A DNA stretch of 64,000 bases from the NCBI RefSeq assembly GCF_000421705.1, contig NZ_ATXN01000002.1, positions 1,116,001 to 1,180,000 on the forward strand, given 5' to 3'. Both the position numbers and the translations under genes were made by a program. This DNA comes from Brevundimonas naejangsanensis DSM 23858 (GTDB lineage: Bacteria > Pseudomonadota > Alphaproteobacteria > Caulobacterales > Caulobacteraceae). The notes under the pieces were generated by a model that worked only from the letters and a program-made list of their open reading frames with translations, had not been told where the DNA came from and made no database searches. This document shows, in pieces, positions 52,594-60,874 of this stretch. The stretch's first letter is position 1. Each line of letters begins with the position of its first letter.

Positions 52594-55435
52594 ATTGGCC
52601 CGCGCCCGTCTTCGCCCTGAACTCAGCCTTGGTCTGGGCGATCCAGCCGGCGTAGGCGTCGGCCCCGGCGCTGAGGGCGGCGAAGTCCTGCGGGCGGCCC
52701 GAGTCGCCGCCGTCCAGCCCCGCCAGCGCCACCCGGATCGCGCCCGGCGAGCGCGCGCCCTCGGCGAAACCGGCGTAGTTCTTCGACAGACGGGTCAGCG
52801 CCCCGGCGTCCCGCGCCAGCGAATATCCCGCCCCGGCGCGGATCAGGCGCGTCTCCTCAACCTCGCTGAGCGGCACGGCCGTCTCCTTCCAGCGGTCGCC
52901 CAGGCGCTGGTCGTAGAGGGCGGCGGCCGCCCCCCACTGCTGCTGCTTCCACAGGATGTCGGCGCGCACGTCGCGCGCGGCGGGCGAGGCGTCCTTGCCC
53001 AGCACCTCCAGCGCATGCTCATAACGGCCCAGCTCCATCAGGGCGCGAGCCTCCAGCGCCCGGCGCTCAAGGTTCATGGCGGCGGGCAACAGTGTCGTGC
53101 GCGACGACCACAGGGCCTTCAGCGCCTCTTCCGGCTGGCGGTTCATCAGATAGACAGCGGCCAGATTGGTCGAGACCTGAGCCTTCGCCACCCCGTCCAG
53201 CCGGTTCTCGGCCTGATATTTCAGCAGTTCCGCCGCCTGATCCAACAGGTCGACGTCGATCAGGCGTCGCGCCAGCCGCCGCACCATCTCGTCGCCGTCA
53301 GCGCCGACGGGCGTCAGTTCGCGGAAATCGAAGAACAGGGCCAGCGCCTGCACCGGCTGCAGGCCATCGGCCGCGCCTTCCAGGAACAGGGCGCGGAAGG
53401 CGTTGTCGAGATCGGCCTGAAGCCGGTCGCCGCCCGGCAGGGTGACGATCTTCGACCCCGCCGTCTTCAGCGTGGTCAGGGCCTCGCGATAACGGCCCTG
53501 CGACAGATAGAGTTCACCGAGAGTGCGGATCACCGCCAGCTCGGTCGCATCCCCGCGCCAGCGCCATTTCAGCGCCTCCAGCTGGACGGCGGCGGCGTCG
53601 GCCTTCAGCGCCCCCTTGGCCATCTCAAGCTTGATGACGCCCAGACGCGCGGGCGTGGCGATGCCGTCCAGCGGTGCGCGCGCCACCGCCTTATAGACCG
53701 CCAGAGCGCGCTCGGGCTTCTCATCCAGTTCGAACAGCCGCGCCTGCACCAGACGGGCGGTCAGTTGGTCGGGCGCCGAGACGTTCGGCTGGCTGAAGAC
53801 ATAGGCCAGCAGTTCGCGCGCGGCGTCGGCGTCGCCGGTCTCGACCGCCGCCATCGCATGGGCGGCGCCGAAGCGGGCGCGCCATTCGGGGGCGAAGCCA
53901 TCGACCACGCCTGCGCCGGCCGCAAAGAGCCGCCGCGCATTGGCCCAATCGCCCTGCTGGGCGGCCACATAGCCCTGCCACACCTTGGTCGAGGGATCGC
54001 CCGCCAGCGCGCCGGAGGAGAAGTCAGCCTCCGCCTCGTTAAAGCGGCCGATCGAGGCGCGGGCGGCGCCGCGCAGGCCGCGCACCTCGGCCACGCCCTG
54101 CATGGCGGGCGTCTGCTTGATCAGGGCGTTCAGCACCCCAACCGCCTCGAACCCCAGACCATGCCCGACCAGGAAGCGGGCGTAGGCCAGCCGCGCCTCG
54201 ATGGGCGCGCGCGGGTCTTCAGCGGCGCGGCCGCTCTCGCGTTCGGCGGCGTCCTGTAGGGCGCGATGGCGGGCGATGAAGCCCCCCCCCTCGCCCGCAT
54301 CAGCGGACCAGTCGGCCGGGATCAGGGCCGGGCGCGACGCCGCGCGCGGCGCATCGGCGCCCTCTGCCGCCCGTTCGAGCCCTGCGGTAGGCGAGGACAG
54401 CGTCAGGCCGCGCGGCCGCGTCACCGTGACCAGATCGCCGTCGGCGGTGACGCTCAGGTCGTCGGTCGGCGTCTCGACCGCCAGGCCGTGGGCGGTCGGC
54501 AGGAAGCCTGCGTCCACCGTACGCCGCCCGACTTTCAGCCCCTTGCCCGGCGCCAGGGCGGTGACGGCGGCGAAGCGGTCACCGATCATCGGGTCGGTCA
54601 GCCAGACGGTGCGGGTCGCCCCGGCCATGCGCGCGGTCAGCGACGCCTTGACCGCGTCGTCGCGCTCGATGTCCACGCCGCTGGGAGCAGGGGCGGTTCC
54701 GCCGATGGTCACCACCCAGGTCGACCCCTCGGCGCGGGCGGCCACGGCCTGACCCGGCTCGACCGGAATGCGCACGGCGGTGAAGTCAGGCCCGGCGGCC
54801 CAGCGGGCGCCGTTCAGCCTCTCGCCCTTCATCTGCATGCGGGCGGCGTGATCGAACACGGCCCAGACCGCCTCGCCGCGCCGGAAGACAGCCGCGCCGA
54901 CCGGACCGCTCCAGTCGAAGCGCATGATGGTCTGCTGGCCCTTGGCCTCGGCCGCCACCGGCACCGCTCCGCCGATCGGCACGGGCGAGCGGCGCAGACC
55001 GTCGCCGTCCTTGCTAGGCGCATAGAGGTTCAGCCAGACGGCGCCGTCGGCGGACCCGCTGGTCGCGCCCGCCCCCTCGGCCAGGGTCAACACCAGCTCG
55101 GTCGCGCCCTGCGCCGCGCGGGTCTCGATCTTCTCGAGCCCCTTGGGCGGATCGACGCGCAGGCGGCTGACGTCGGGGGCGGCGGTCGTGCCGATGCGGA
55201 CCACGACGGTGCGGCCGTCCTGGCGAACCCGCGCACGCGCTCCGACGACCCCGGCGAACTCGATCCTCGTGAAGCCCGCATTGGCCCCGATGCGGATCTC
55301 GACTGGAGCGCCCGCCTGAGACTGCCCTTGAGCCAACGACGGCGCCGGAGCCAGAGGCGCGAAGACGACGACGCCCGCCGCGGCGGCCGCCACGGTCGTC
55401 TGCAGAACGCGCTTCTTGGCGGGGGCCCCGGACAT
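52592..55435 (-). CDS. Exported TPR-repeat protein, 947 residues
   Basis: Large exported protein: a signal peptide (VVVFAPLAPAPSLAQ), then a beta-rich N-terminal half (VEIRIGANAGFTRIEFAGVVGARARV, RLRVDPPKGLEKIETRA, AVWLNLYAPS), and from about residue 400 Ala-rich helical TPR-like repeats (FLVGHGLGFEAVGVLNALIKQTP, LDQAAELLKYQAENRLDGVAKA and others). No named family recognised. Genes nearby are flagellar (fliOP), but this strand and promoter are separate. Upstream, TTAA pairs spaced by 6 lie at 55463-55476. Possibly an envelope or flagellar/pilus assembly factor; that is speculation. Confidence 0.65.
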   Translation of the reverse strand: MSGAPAKKRVLQTTVAAAAAGVVVFAPLAPAPSLAQGQSQAGAPVEIRIGANAGFTRIEFAGVVGARARVRQDGRTVVVRIGTTAAPDVSRLRVDPPKGLEKIETRAAQGATELVLTLAEGAGATSGSADGAVWLNLYAPSKDGDGLRRSPVPIGGAVPVAAEAKGQQTIMRFDWSGPVGAAVFRRGEAVWAVFDHAARMQMKGERLNGARWAAGPDFTAVRIPVEPGQAVAARAEGSTWVVTIGGTAPAPSGVDIERDDAVKASLTARMAGATRTVWLTDPMIGDRFAAVTALAPGKGLKVGRRTVDAGFLPTAHGLAVETPTDDLSVTADGDLVTVTRPRGLTLSSPTAGLERAAEGADAPRAASRPALIPADWSADAGEGGGFIARHRALQDAAERESGRAAEDPRAPIEARLAYARFLVGHGLGFEAVGVLNALIKQTPAMQGVAEVRGLRGAARASIGRFNEAEADFSSGALAGDPSTKVWQGYVAAQQGDWANARRLFAAGAGVVDGFAPEWRARFGAAHAMAAVETGDADAARELLAYVFSQPNVSAPDQLTARLVQARLFELDEKPERALAVYKAVARAPLDGIATPARLGVIKLEMAKGALKADAAAVQLEALKWRWRGDATELAVIRTLGELYLSQGRYREALTTLKTAGSKIVTLPGGDRLQADLDNAFRALFLEGAADGLQPVQALALFFDFRELTPVGADGDEMVRRLARRLIDVDLLDQAAELLKYQAENRLDGVAKAQVSTNLAAVYLMNRQPEEALKALWSSRTTLLPAAMNLERRALEARALMELGRYEHALEVLGKDASPAARDVRADILWKQQQWGAAAALYDQRLGDRWKETAVPLSEVEETRLIRAGAGYSLARDAGALTRLSKNYAGFAEGARSPGAIRVALAGLDGGDSGRPQDFAALSAGADAYAGWIAQTKAEFRAKTGAGQ

Positions 55436-55462
55436 ATCGCGCGCATGCTCGCGCGAAGGGCT

Positions 55463-55476
55463 TTAATCGTCGTTAA
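55463..55476. promoter_or_regulatory. TTAA-N6-TTAA pair
   Basis: TTAA at 55463-55466 and 55473-55476 with six bases between, the same spacing as upstream of ctrA (17462-17475). One base short of the CtrA box spacing. It lies between the TPR gene (start 55435) and the DUF983 gene. Confidence 0.35.
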
Positions 55477-55583
55477 CGGGGCCGGACCCGAGGGTCTGTC
55501 GGCCCATAGGACAAAACACCCGCTTGCTTCCCCGTGGCGAACGGCCGACATCATGGACATCGTTCGCCGTAGGAACAGTTTTA

Positions 55584-56036
55584 GTGTCCGACCCCGCCTA
55601 TCCTCCGATCAGCCCGGTGAAGACCGGCATCCGCGCCCGCTGCCCCCGCTGCGGCCAGGGCCCCGTGTTCAAGGGCTATCTGAGCCTGCGCGAGTCCTGC
55701 CCCGAATGCGGGCTGGACTACAGCTTCGCGGATCCGGCGGACGGCCCGGCCTTCTTCGTCATGTGCGCCGTCGGCGTCGTCGGCATGATCGCCTTCATGA
55801 TCTTCGAGTTCACCGTTCATCCGCCGGTCTGGGTCCACTTTCTGGTGACCTTCCCGGTGCTGGCGGCCATGTGCCTGTCGGTGCTGCGTCCCTTCAAGGG
55901 CTGGATGGTGTCCGAGCAGTATTTCCACAAGGCCGAGGAAGCGACCTTCATCAGCGTCGGCAAACATGGCGAAGGCTACGGCTGGCGCGGCCAGGCCGAG
56001 CGCGCGGCCAAGGCTGTAGACCGCGACAAGAACTGA
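55584..56036 (+). CDS. DUF983 family protein, zinc-ribbon membrane protein
   Basis: 150-residue membrane protein. A zinc ribbon with CPRCGQGPVF and CPECGLDYSF at the N-terminus is followed by two hydrophobic segments (FVMCAVGVVGMIAFMIFEF and VHFLVTFPVLAAMCLSVL). The family is common beside cytochrome oxidase genes elsewhere, but not here. Start is GTG 55584 with AGGA at a suitable distance, giving an N-terminus SDPAYPPISPVKTG; a longer open frame upstream has no homology. Confidence 0.75.
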   Translation: MSDPAYPPISPVKTGIRARCPRCGQGPVFKGYLSLRESCPECGLDYSFADPADGPAFFVMCAVGVVGMIAFMIFEFTVHPPVWVHFLVTFPVLAAMCLSVLRPFKGWMVSEQYFHKAEEATFISVGKHGEGYGWRGQAERAAKAVDRDKN

Positions 56037-56056
56037 TCTGTCGCGACCGTGAATTT

Positions 56057-56091
56057 AAAAAAGGACGCCAGCATCGCCGGCGTCCTTTTTT
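56057..56091. terminator. Bidirectional terminator between DUF983 and TonB receptor genes
   Basis: Stem GGACGCC...GGCGTCC with an A-run before and a T-run after, so it works for both strands; genes are convergent. Confidence 0.85.
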
Positions 56092-56098
56092 CATGGCC

Positions 56099-58474
56099 TC
56101 AGCGCATGACTCGCAAGGTCACGCCCACCGTCCGCGGCGCGCCCAGGAAGGCGCCCAGGGTGCCCGTCTGGAACGGGGCGCCGAAGGCCACCTGGCGATA
56201 GTCCTGATCGAACAGATTGCGGCCCCACAGCTCGACGCTCCACGCATCGTCCCGGGCCAGGGCGACGCGGCCGTCGACCAGCCAGAAGCCCGGCTGGCTC
56301 TTGGCCGGGTCCAGGTCCGAGCCAGTGTTGTATTCCGACGAATATTTGGCCGCCAGCGTCACCCGGCCCGTCAGCCCCGCCGCCACCGGCCGCTCATAGG
56401 TTCCGGCCAGCGACCCGCTCCACAACGGCGCGAAGTTCATCCGCTTGCCCGCCAGCAGCGGCAGGCCCGGCACGGCGTCGTCGCCGTATTCTGTCTGGGC
56501 GTAGGTCAGGCCGCCCTGCAGCGACAGCCCCTCAAACGGCAGCAGCATGAAATCCGCTTCGACGCCCTTGGCCCGCACCTGCGGGATGGAGCGGACCAAG
56601 AAGGTCGTCCCCAGGAAGGTGTTCAACTGGAAGTCTTCATAGGTCTGGCGGAAGGCGGCGGCCGAGACCAGCAGGCGCCGGTCCAGCATCACGCTCTTGA
56701 TCCCCGCCTCGAAGGCGTCGGCGCTCTCGGCCGGGAAGGCGCACGAGGCGTCGGGGACCAGATTGGTCTGCCCCCGGTCCAGGTTGAAGCCGCCGTTCTT
56801 GCGCCCTCGCGACCAGGAGGCGTAGAGGCGCGTCCCCTCCGCCGCCTTGAACTCGGCGCGGGCCATGCCGGTCCAGGCCTCGTCCTTGACGGTCTCCGAC
56901 TGGCTCAGGCCGTTGAAGGCCGGGTTCGACCACGGCAGGCACAAGGTGGCGTTGCTCACGCCGTTGGCCAGCGCCGCCGCGCAAGCCCGCCCGCCGTCGG
57001 TGTTGTGATAGGCGGCCGTCATCTCCTTGGTCTCATGGGTGCGGCGCAGGCCCCCGGTCAGGGTCAGGCGGTCGGTCACGGCGTAGGAGACCTGGCCGAA
57101 CAGGGCGGCGCTGCGGGCTGTCTGCCAGTAGCGGTCCAACTGGCCCTCGCCTTCGACGAAGTTTTGGCCGACAGGCAGGCCGGTCAGGGTCGAGACGTAG
57201 TTCGGGTCGCCCAGCGGGTTCAACGCCGAGCGCGACAGCAGGCGGCTGACGTAGCCTTCGTAATCGGCGCCGTAGAGCAGGCTGTCGCGGCGGGTCAGCC
57301 TCTCAGCGGCGAAGAAGGCGCCCGCCGACCAATCCAGCTTTCCGTTCTGGCCCGACAGGCGGAACTCCTGCGTCAGGGTGCGGAAGCGGTTCGACCAGCT
57401 GCCGTCGTCCGGGCGATAGGCCAGGTCGGCCGAGGTGAAGTCCCAGTCCTGGCTGATGACGCCGCGCCAGTCGCGCACCGCCGAGGTGCTGTCCAGCGTC
57501 GCCCAGTCCAGGTCGGCGCTCAGGTGCAGCGCCAGGCCCTTGTCGCGGATGCGGGTGTTGGTGTCGCGGTTGGAATAGGCGACGCGGTCCCAAGGCTTGG
57601 GCGTCGCCGCCACGCCGCCGTCGGGCGCGAAGGTCGCCAGAAGAGGCGCCGTCGCGCCGGTCACCAGTTGCACGCCGACGCAGCAACGCTCGTCCCGCTC
57701 GGTCCAGTCGGCGGTCAGGCGGGCGGTCAGGTCCGGCGTGGCGCGCCACAGCAGCTGACCGCGCACGGTGTCGTAGTGTTCGGTCTGATCGTCGGTCGAG
57801 GTGCGCGGGCCGTCGCCTGTCTTGACGTCATAGACGCCGTCGCGACGACGCGCGGCGACATACAGCCGCCCGGCCAGAACCTCGTCCACGATCGGGCCGG
57901 TCAGGGAGACGGAACCGCCGTGCGTTCCATAGTCGCCGAAGGTCGCTTCGCCCGCCATGCGCGCGTCGAACGAAGGGGCGGCGGTGACGACGTTGATGAC
58001 GCCCGCCGAGGTATTCTTGCCGAACAGGGTCGCCTGCGGGCCTTTCAGCACCTCGACGCGTTCCACCTCGCCCAGATCGCCTAGGGCGGCGCCGTTTCGC
58101 GGGCGGTAAACGCCGTCGATCATGACGCCGACCGAGCTTTCCACGCCCGGATTGTCGCCCACCGTGCCGACGCCGCGGATGCGAGCGGTGGTGAAGGTCT
58201 GGTTCGAGGTCGAGGCCACGATCAGCCCCGGCGCCAGGATCTGCAGATCCTTGATGTCGCGCACGCCGACGCCGTCCAGCAAGGGCTGGGCCGCTACCGT
58301 CAGCGACAGGGGCGTGGCCGCCAGCGGTGTCTCGCGCCTTTCGGCCGTCACCACGATCTCGGACACTTGGGTCGGGCCTGTGTCGATGGGCGCCTCGGCC
58401 AGAACAGGCGCGGCGAAAGCGAGCACGGAGACGGAGGCCGACGCGAGAGACGCGGCGCGGACAGCGAAAATCAT
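56099..58474 (-). CDS. TonB-dependent outer membrane receptor
   Basis: 791-residue outer membrane receptor. Signal peptide (SVSVLAFAAPVLA), TonB box-like VSEIVVTAER at the mature N-terminus, plug domain (LDGVGVRDIKDLQILAPGLIV..., ARIRGVGTVGDNPGVESSVGVMIDGVYRPRNG, LGEVERVEVLKGPQATLFGKNTSAGVINVVT), and a C-terminal barrel ending in ...LGAFLGAPRTVGVTLRVMR. Substrate unknown; fully formed plug and barrel. Operator-like palindromes lie in the upstream gap. Confidence 0.93.
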   Translation of the reverse strand: MIFAVRAASLASASVSVLAFAAPVLAEAPIDTGPTQVSEIVVTAERRETPLAATPLSLTVAAQPLLDGVGVRDIKDLQILAPGLIVASTSNQTFTTARIRGVGTVGDNPGVESSVGVMIDGVYRPRNGAALGDLGEVERVEVLKGPQATLFGKNTSAGVINVVTAAPSFDARMAGEATFGDYGTHGGSVSLTGPIVDEVLAGRLYVAARRRDGVYDVKTGDGPRTSTDDQTEHYDTVRGQLLWRATPDLTARLTADWTERDERCCVGVQLVTGATAPLLATFAPDGGVAATPKPWDRVAYSNRDTNTRIRDKGLALHLSADLDWATLDSTSAVRDWRGVISQDWDFTSADLAYRPDDGSWSNRFRTLTQEFRLSGQNGKLDWSAGAFFAAERLTRRDSLLYGADYEGYVSRLLSRSALNPLGDPNYVSTLTGLPVGQNFVEGEGQLDRYWQTARSAALFGQVSYAVTDRLTLTGGLRRTHETKEMTAAYHNTDGGRACAAALANGVSNATLCLPWSNPAFNGLSQSETVKDEAWTGMARAEFKAAEGTRLYASWSRGRKNGGFNLDRGQTNLVPDASCAFPAESADAFEAGIKSVMLDRRLLVSAAAFRQTYEDFQLNTFLGTTFLVRSIPQVRAKGVEADFMLLPFEGLSLQGGLTYAQTEYGDDAVPGLPLLAGKRMNFAPLWSGSLAGTYERPVAAGLTGRVTLAAKYSSEYNTGSDLDPAKSQPGFWLVDGRVALARDDAWSVELWGRNLFDQDYRQVAFGAPFQTGTLGAFLGAPRTVGVTLRVMR

Positions 58475-58520
58475 GGGAGGAAAAACCGCTTTGCGGAGCG
58501 ACGGCGCAAGGCTTGGTCGC

Positions 58521-58588
58521 GGACTGTCAACGGCTGTAACAGTCCGGTCGGCGGGACGAAACCCTGGCCGACGATCATCAAATGATGA
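58521..58588. promoter_or_regulatory. Two palindromes upstream of the TonB receptor
   Basis: CGGACTGT at 58521-58528 and ACAGTCCG at 58540-58547 form an 8-bp inverted repeat with 11 bases between. TCATCA-AA-TGATGA at 58575-58588 is a second one. Both sit between the receptor start and the adjacent gene's stop and look like binding sites for dimeric regulators. Confidence 0.4.
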
Positions 58589-58591
58589 CTT

Positions 58592-58918
58592 TTAGGCCCG
58601 CCCCGCCAGCGGTCCCGAGGCGCGCGGAGCGAAGCTGTGCTCCACCCGGCTGCGATGGGCGTCGACGTCGTTGCGGACTCCGCCGCCGATGCGGCACAGT
58701 TGCTCCAGCCCGCGCCCGCCGCCGCTTTCATGCGATGTGATCAGGTCCAGAAGACGCTCCGCCTCGGCCAGAGTCTCGGGCCGTTGCTCCAGCAGCCAGG
58801 CCTCAAGCGCGCCCAGTTCAGCCATCAGCCCCGCCGCACGAACGGACGCTTCCAGCCGCTTGTCATTCCATTGACGGAGCAGCGCGCGGGCCGCCTCCAT
58901 CGTCCAGTGTTGAGCCAT
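58592..58918 (-). CDS. Conserved helical protein of unknown function
   Basis: 108-residue protein: MAQHWTMEAARALLRQWNDKRL then helices ASVRAAGLMAELGALEAWLLEQ and RPETLAEAERLLDLITSHE. A GGGGGG stretch lies before ATG 58918. It overlaps the following (upstream on minus) membrane protein gene by 56 bases. No family recognised. The cluster 58592-59998 looks like one transcription unit with the LuxR-type gene first. Confidence 0.5.
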   Translation of the reverse strand: MAQHWTMEAARALLRQWNDKRLEASVRAAGLMAELGALEAWLLEQRPETLAEAERLLDLITSHESGGGRGLEQLCRIGGGVRNDVDAHRSRVEHSFAPRASGPLAGRA

Positions 58919-59351
58919 ATCGCCCCCCAAAGGCGAAGCGTCGGGCGGCTTCAATCTCCCAGACGCCGAATAAAAATGTCAGTGACGTCAGGAGCCAGAG
59001 GACCCAGATCAGCGTCATCGCGGCCCAGGCCAGACTGGTCGAGGTCAGGAATGGCGCGACGTAGACCAGGGTCGACACCAGATGCAGCGCTGCGGTCATC
59101 ACGATCCACCAACGCCCCGCCCGTTCGGCGATCAGCCACAGGGCGATAAAGGCCGCTGCATCGATCAGGATCACGCCGAACTCAAAGCTATCTTGGCCAG
59201 TATTATCAATGGCATATGATAGTGTTAGAGCCATCAGCACGACGCCTGCAGCCGCGCGGTCCCAGGTCCTTCCTCGCCAGAGAAGCAGGGAAAGGCCTAT
59301 CAGACTGAACGCCAGCAATGCGAACTGCAGTGCGAGTTGCAAGGGGCTCAT
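58863..59351 (-). CDS. Predicted membrane protein
   Basis: 162-residue protein with five or six hydrophobic helices (LQLALQFALLAFSLIGLSLLLW, AAGVVLMALTLSYAID, FGVILIDAAAFIALWLIAE, ...IVMTAALHLVSTLVYVAPF, WAAMTLIWVLWLLTSLTFLFG). No family. It follows the LuxR-type gene (77-base gap) and overlaps the helical gene at its 3' end. Confidence 0.6.
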   Translation of the reverse strand: MSPLQLALQFALLAFSLIGLSLLLWRGRTWDRAAAGVVLMALTLSYAIDNTGQDSFEFGVILIDAAAFIALWLIAERAGRWWIVMTAALHLVSTLVYVAPFLTSTSLAWAAMTLIWVLWLLTSLTFLFGVWEIEAARRFAFGGRYGSTLDDGGGPRAAPSME

Positions 59352-59428
59352 CGACGTCTCCGCTCGGCCCGACTGTCGTCAGGCGCTTAATTCCCTTTGA
59401 TCATGCGCATCTCCGCCATCCCGAAGCG

Positions 59429-59998
59429 TCAGCGCAGGCCCTGGATCATCTCCAGGACGGGAGGGATCAAACTGACCGCAGCGGCTGCGAGCAGAATCCA
59501 CGCCAGCGCGCCGCCCAGGATCAACAGCAGGACAGAGCCGCCGATTCTGCGTGGCCGACGCCAGCGCCCCAGGCGCAGGTAACCTCCGTAGAAGGGAACC
59601 GGCCAGGGAGCCTTCCCGTCCTCGACACGGTCAGAACCTGCAAGGACGCCCTGTTCTGACGGCAGAAGCGGCGCGGGCGACAGGGGCGACGATTGCCCTG
59701 AGTAGGAATTACTCAGCAGGCGAGCCGCCTGCTGGCGGTCGGAAACGCCCAGCTTCTCATAGGCGCGATGCAGGTGGTTCTGAACAGTGCGCGGCGACAG
59801 GTTCAGTTGCTGGGCGATTTCCTTGTCGCCCAGACGCTCCGCCACGAGCAGAAGAATTTCCCGTTCGCGCGGCGTCAATTTATCGATCGCCGAAACTATG
59901 GTCACAAAACCTGAATATCCATTTGAGCTATCGTGCGTCCAGTCTTCAGAGACGCGTCCGACTGATAGGTCGTTAGGTGTCGCCGCGATACGACACAA
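59429..59998 (-). CDS. LuxR-type HTH regulator with C-terminal membrane segment
   Basis: 189-residue protein. The HTH is near residues 41-95: LTPREREILLLVAERLGDKEIAQQLNLSPRTVQNHLHRAYEKLGVS, a standard LuxR/GerE domain. The C-terminus has a hydrophobic helix (IGGSVLLLILGGALAWILLAAAAVSLIPPVLEM) with a basic stretch before it, so the protein is probably a membrane-tethered regulator with the DNA-binding domain in the cytoplasm, a reversal of typical LuxR order. Start is TTG 59998; GTG 59905 is an alternative. Followed by a membrane protein and a helical protein. Confidence 0.75.
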   Translation of the reverse strand: MCRIAATPNDLSVGRVSEDWTHDSSNGYSGFVTIVSAIDKLTPREREILLLVAERLGDKEIAQQLNLSPRTVQNHLHRAYEKLGVSDRQQAARLLSNSYSGQSSPLSPAPLLPSEQGVLAGSDRVEDGKAPWPVPFYGGYLRLGRWRRPRRIGGSVLLLILGGALAWILLAAAAVSLIPPVLEMIQGLR

Positions 59999-60085
59999 CC
60001 TTTGCGTCGCAGCAATTCGATTGCATGTCGCGAAGGGATCGCCGCACTAGGGGCCGGATCTGGATATGGAGACAGAGGAAAACGC

Positions 60086-60874
60086 ATGCTGGCGACGTTG
60101 TTAGGCGGCCTTGGCCTGATCGTGGGCAGCTTTCTGGGCCTGGTCAGCCTGCGCCTGCCGCAGGGTCAGGATGTCGTCGTGCAGCGCTCCCGCTGCGGGT
60201 CATGCGGCCGTCCGCTGAAGCCCTGGCGGCTGATCCCTGTCGTCAGTTGGGCGATGACGCGGGGGAAGTGCAGCGACTGCGGCGCGGCCATTCCTGTGCG
60301 CTATCCCCTGATCGAACTGGCCGCCGCCGCCATCGGCGTCTGGGCGGCGCTGCGCCTCGACGATCCCGCCTGGGCTCTGGCGGGGGCGGTGCTGGGCTGG
60401 CAGCTGCTGCTGATCGCCATCATCGACGCCGAGCATTTCTGGCTGCCGGACGCCCTGACCCTGCCGCTGTTTCTCAGCGGCCTGTTCGCGGCGGTGGCGC
60501 TGGACCCCGCCAATGTGCAGAGCGGCCTGCAATGGTCGCTGGTCGGCCCGCTGAAGACGCCCTTGATCGGAGCGGCGGCGGGCTTCGGCGGCCTATGGCT
60601 GTTGGCCTTTATCTATAGGCGCCTGCGCGGTCGCGACGGTCTGGGCGGGGGCGATCCCTTCCTGCTGGGCGCGATCGGCGCCTGGGTCGGCTGGATGGGT
60701 CTGCCCAGCGTGCTCCTGTGGGCGTCCCTGAGCGGCCTGAGCGTCGTCGCGGCCAAGATCGTCCTTCGCCGTCCCATCGCCGGGACCGACCGCCTGCCTT
60801 TCGGCGTCTTTCTGGCGATTGGCGCCTGGCTGACCTGGCTTTACGGCCCCCTCGGCCTCGGGTTGCCAGGCTAG
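60086..60874 (+). CDS. Prepilin peptidase (A24 family)
   Basis: Aspartic membrane peptidase and methylase for type IV pilin-like proteins; 262 residues, about eight helices. N-terminal zinc-type Cys pair CGSCGRPL and CSDCGAAI, then catalytic Asp in IDAEHFWLPDAL and GGGDPFLLGAIGAW (GxGD). Start ATG 60086 with GAGGA in front. No pilin or secretin genes lie beside it, so it may serve pili or type II secretion encoded elsewhere. Confidence 0.88.
   Translation: MLATLLGGLGLIVGSFLGLVSLRLPQGQDVVVQRSRCGSCGRPLKPWRLIPVVSWAMTRGKCSDCGAAIPVRYPLIELAAAAIGVWAALRLDDPAWALAGAVLGWQLLLIAIIDAEHFWLPDALTLPLFLSGLFAAVALDPANVQSGLQWSLVGPLKTPLIGAAAGFGGLWLLAFIYRRLRGRDGLGGGDPFLLGAIGAWVGWMGLPSVLLWASLSGLSVVAAKIVLRRPIAGTDRLPFGVFLAIGAWLTWLYGPLGLGLPG

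Noticed and set aside
54266..58084. 1272-residue open frame antisense to the TPR and TonB receptor genes
   Set aside because: Arg/Gln/Gly-rich composition of a GC-rich shadow frame; both opposite-strand genes have clear signals and domains.
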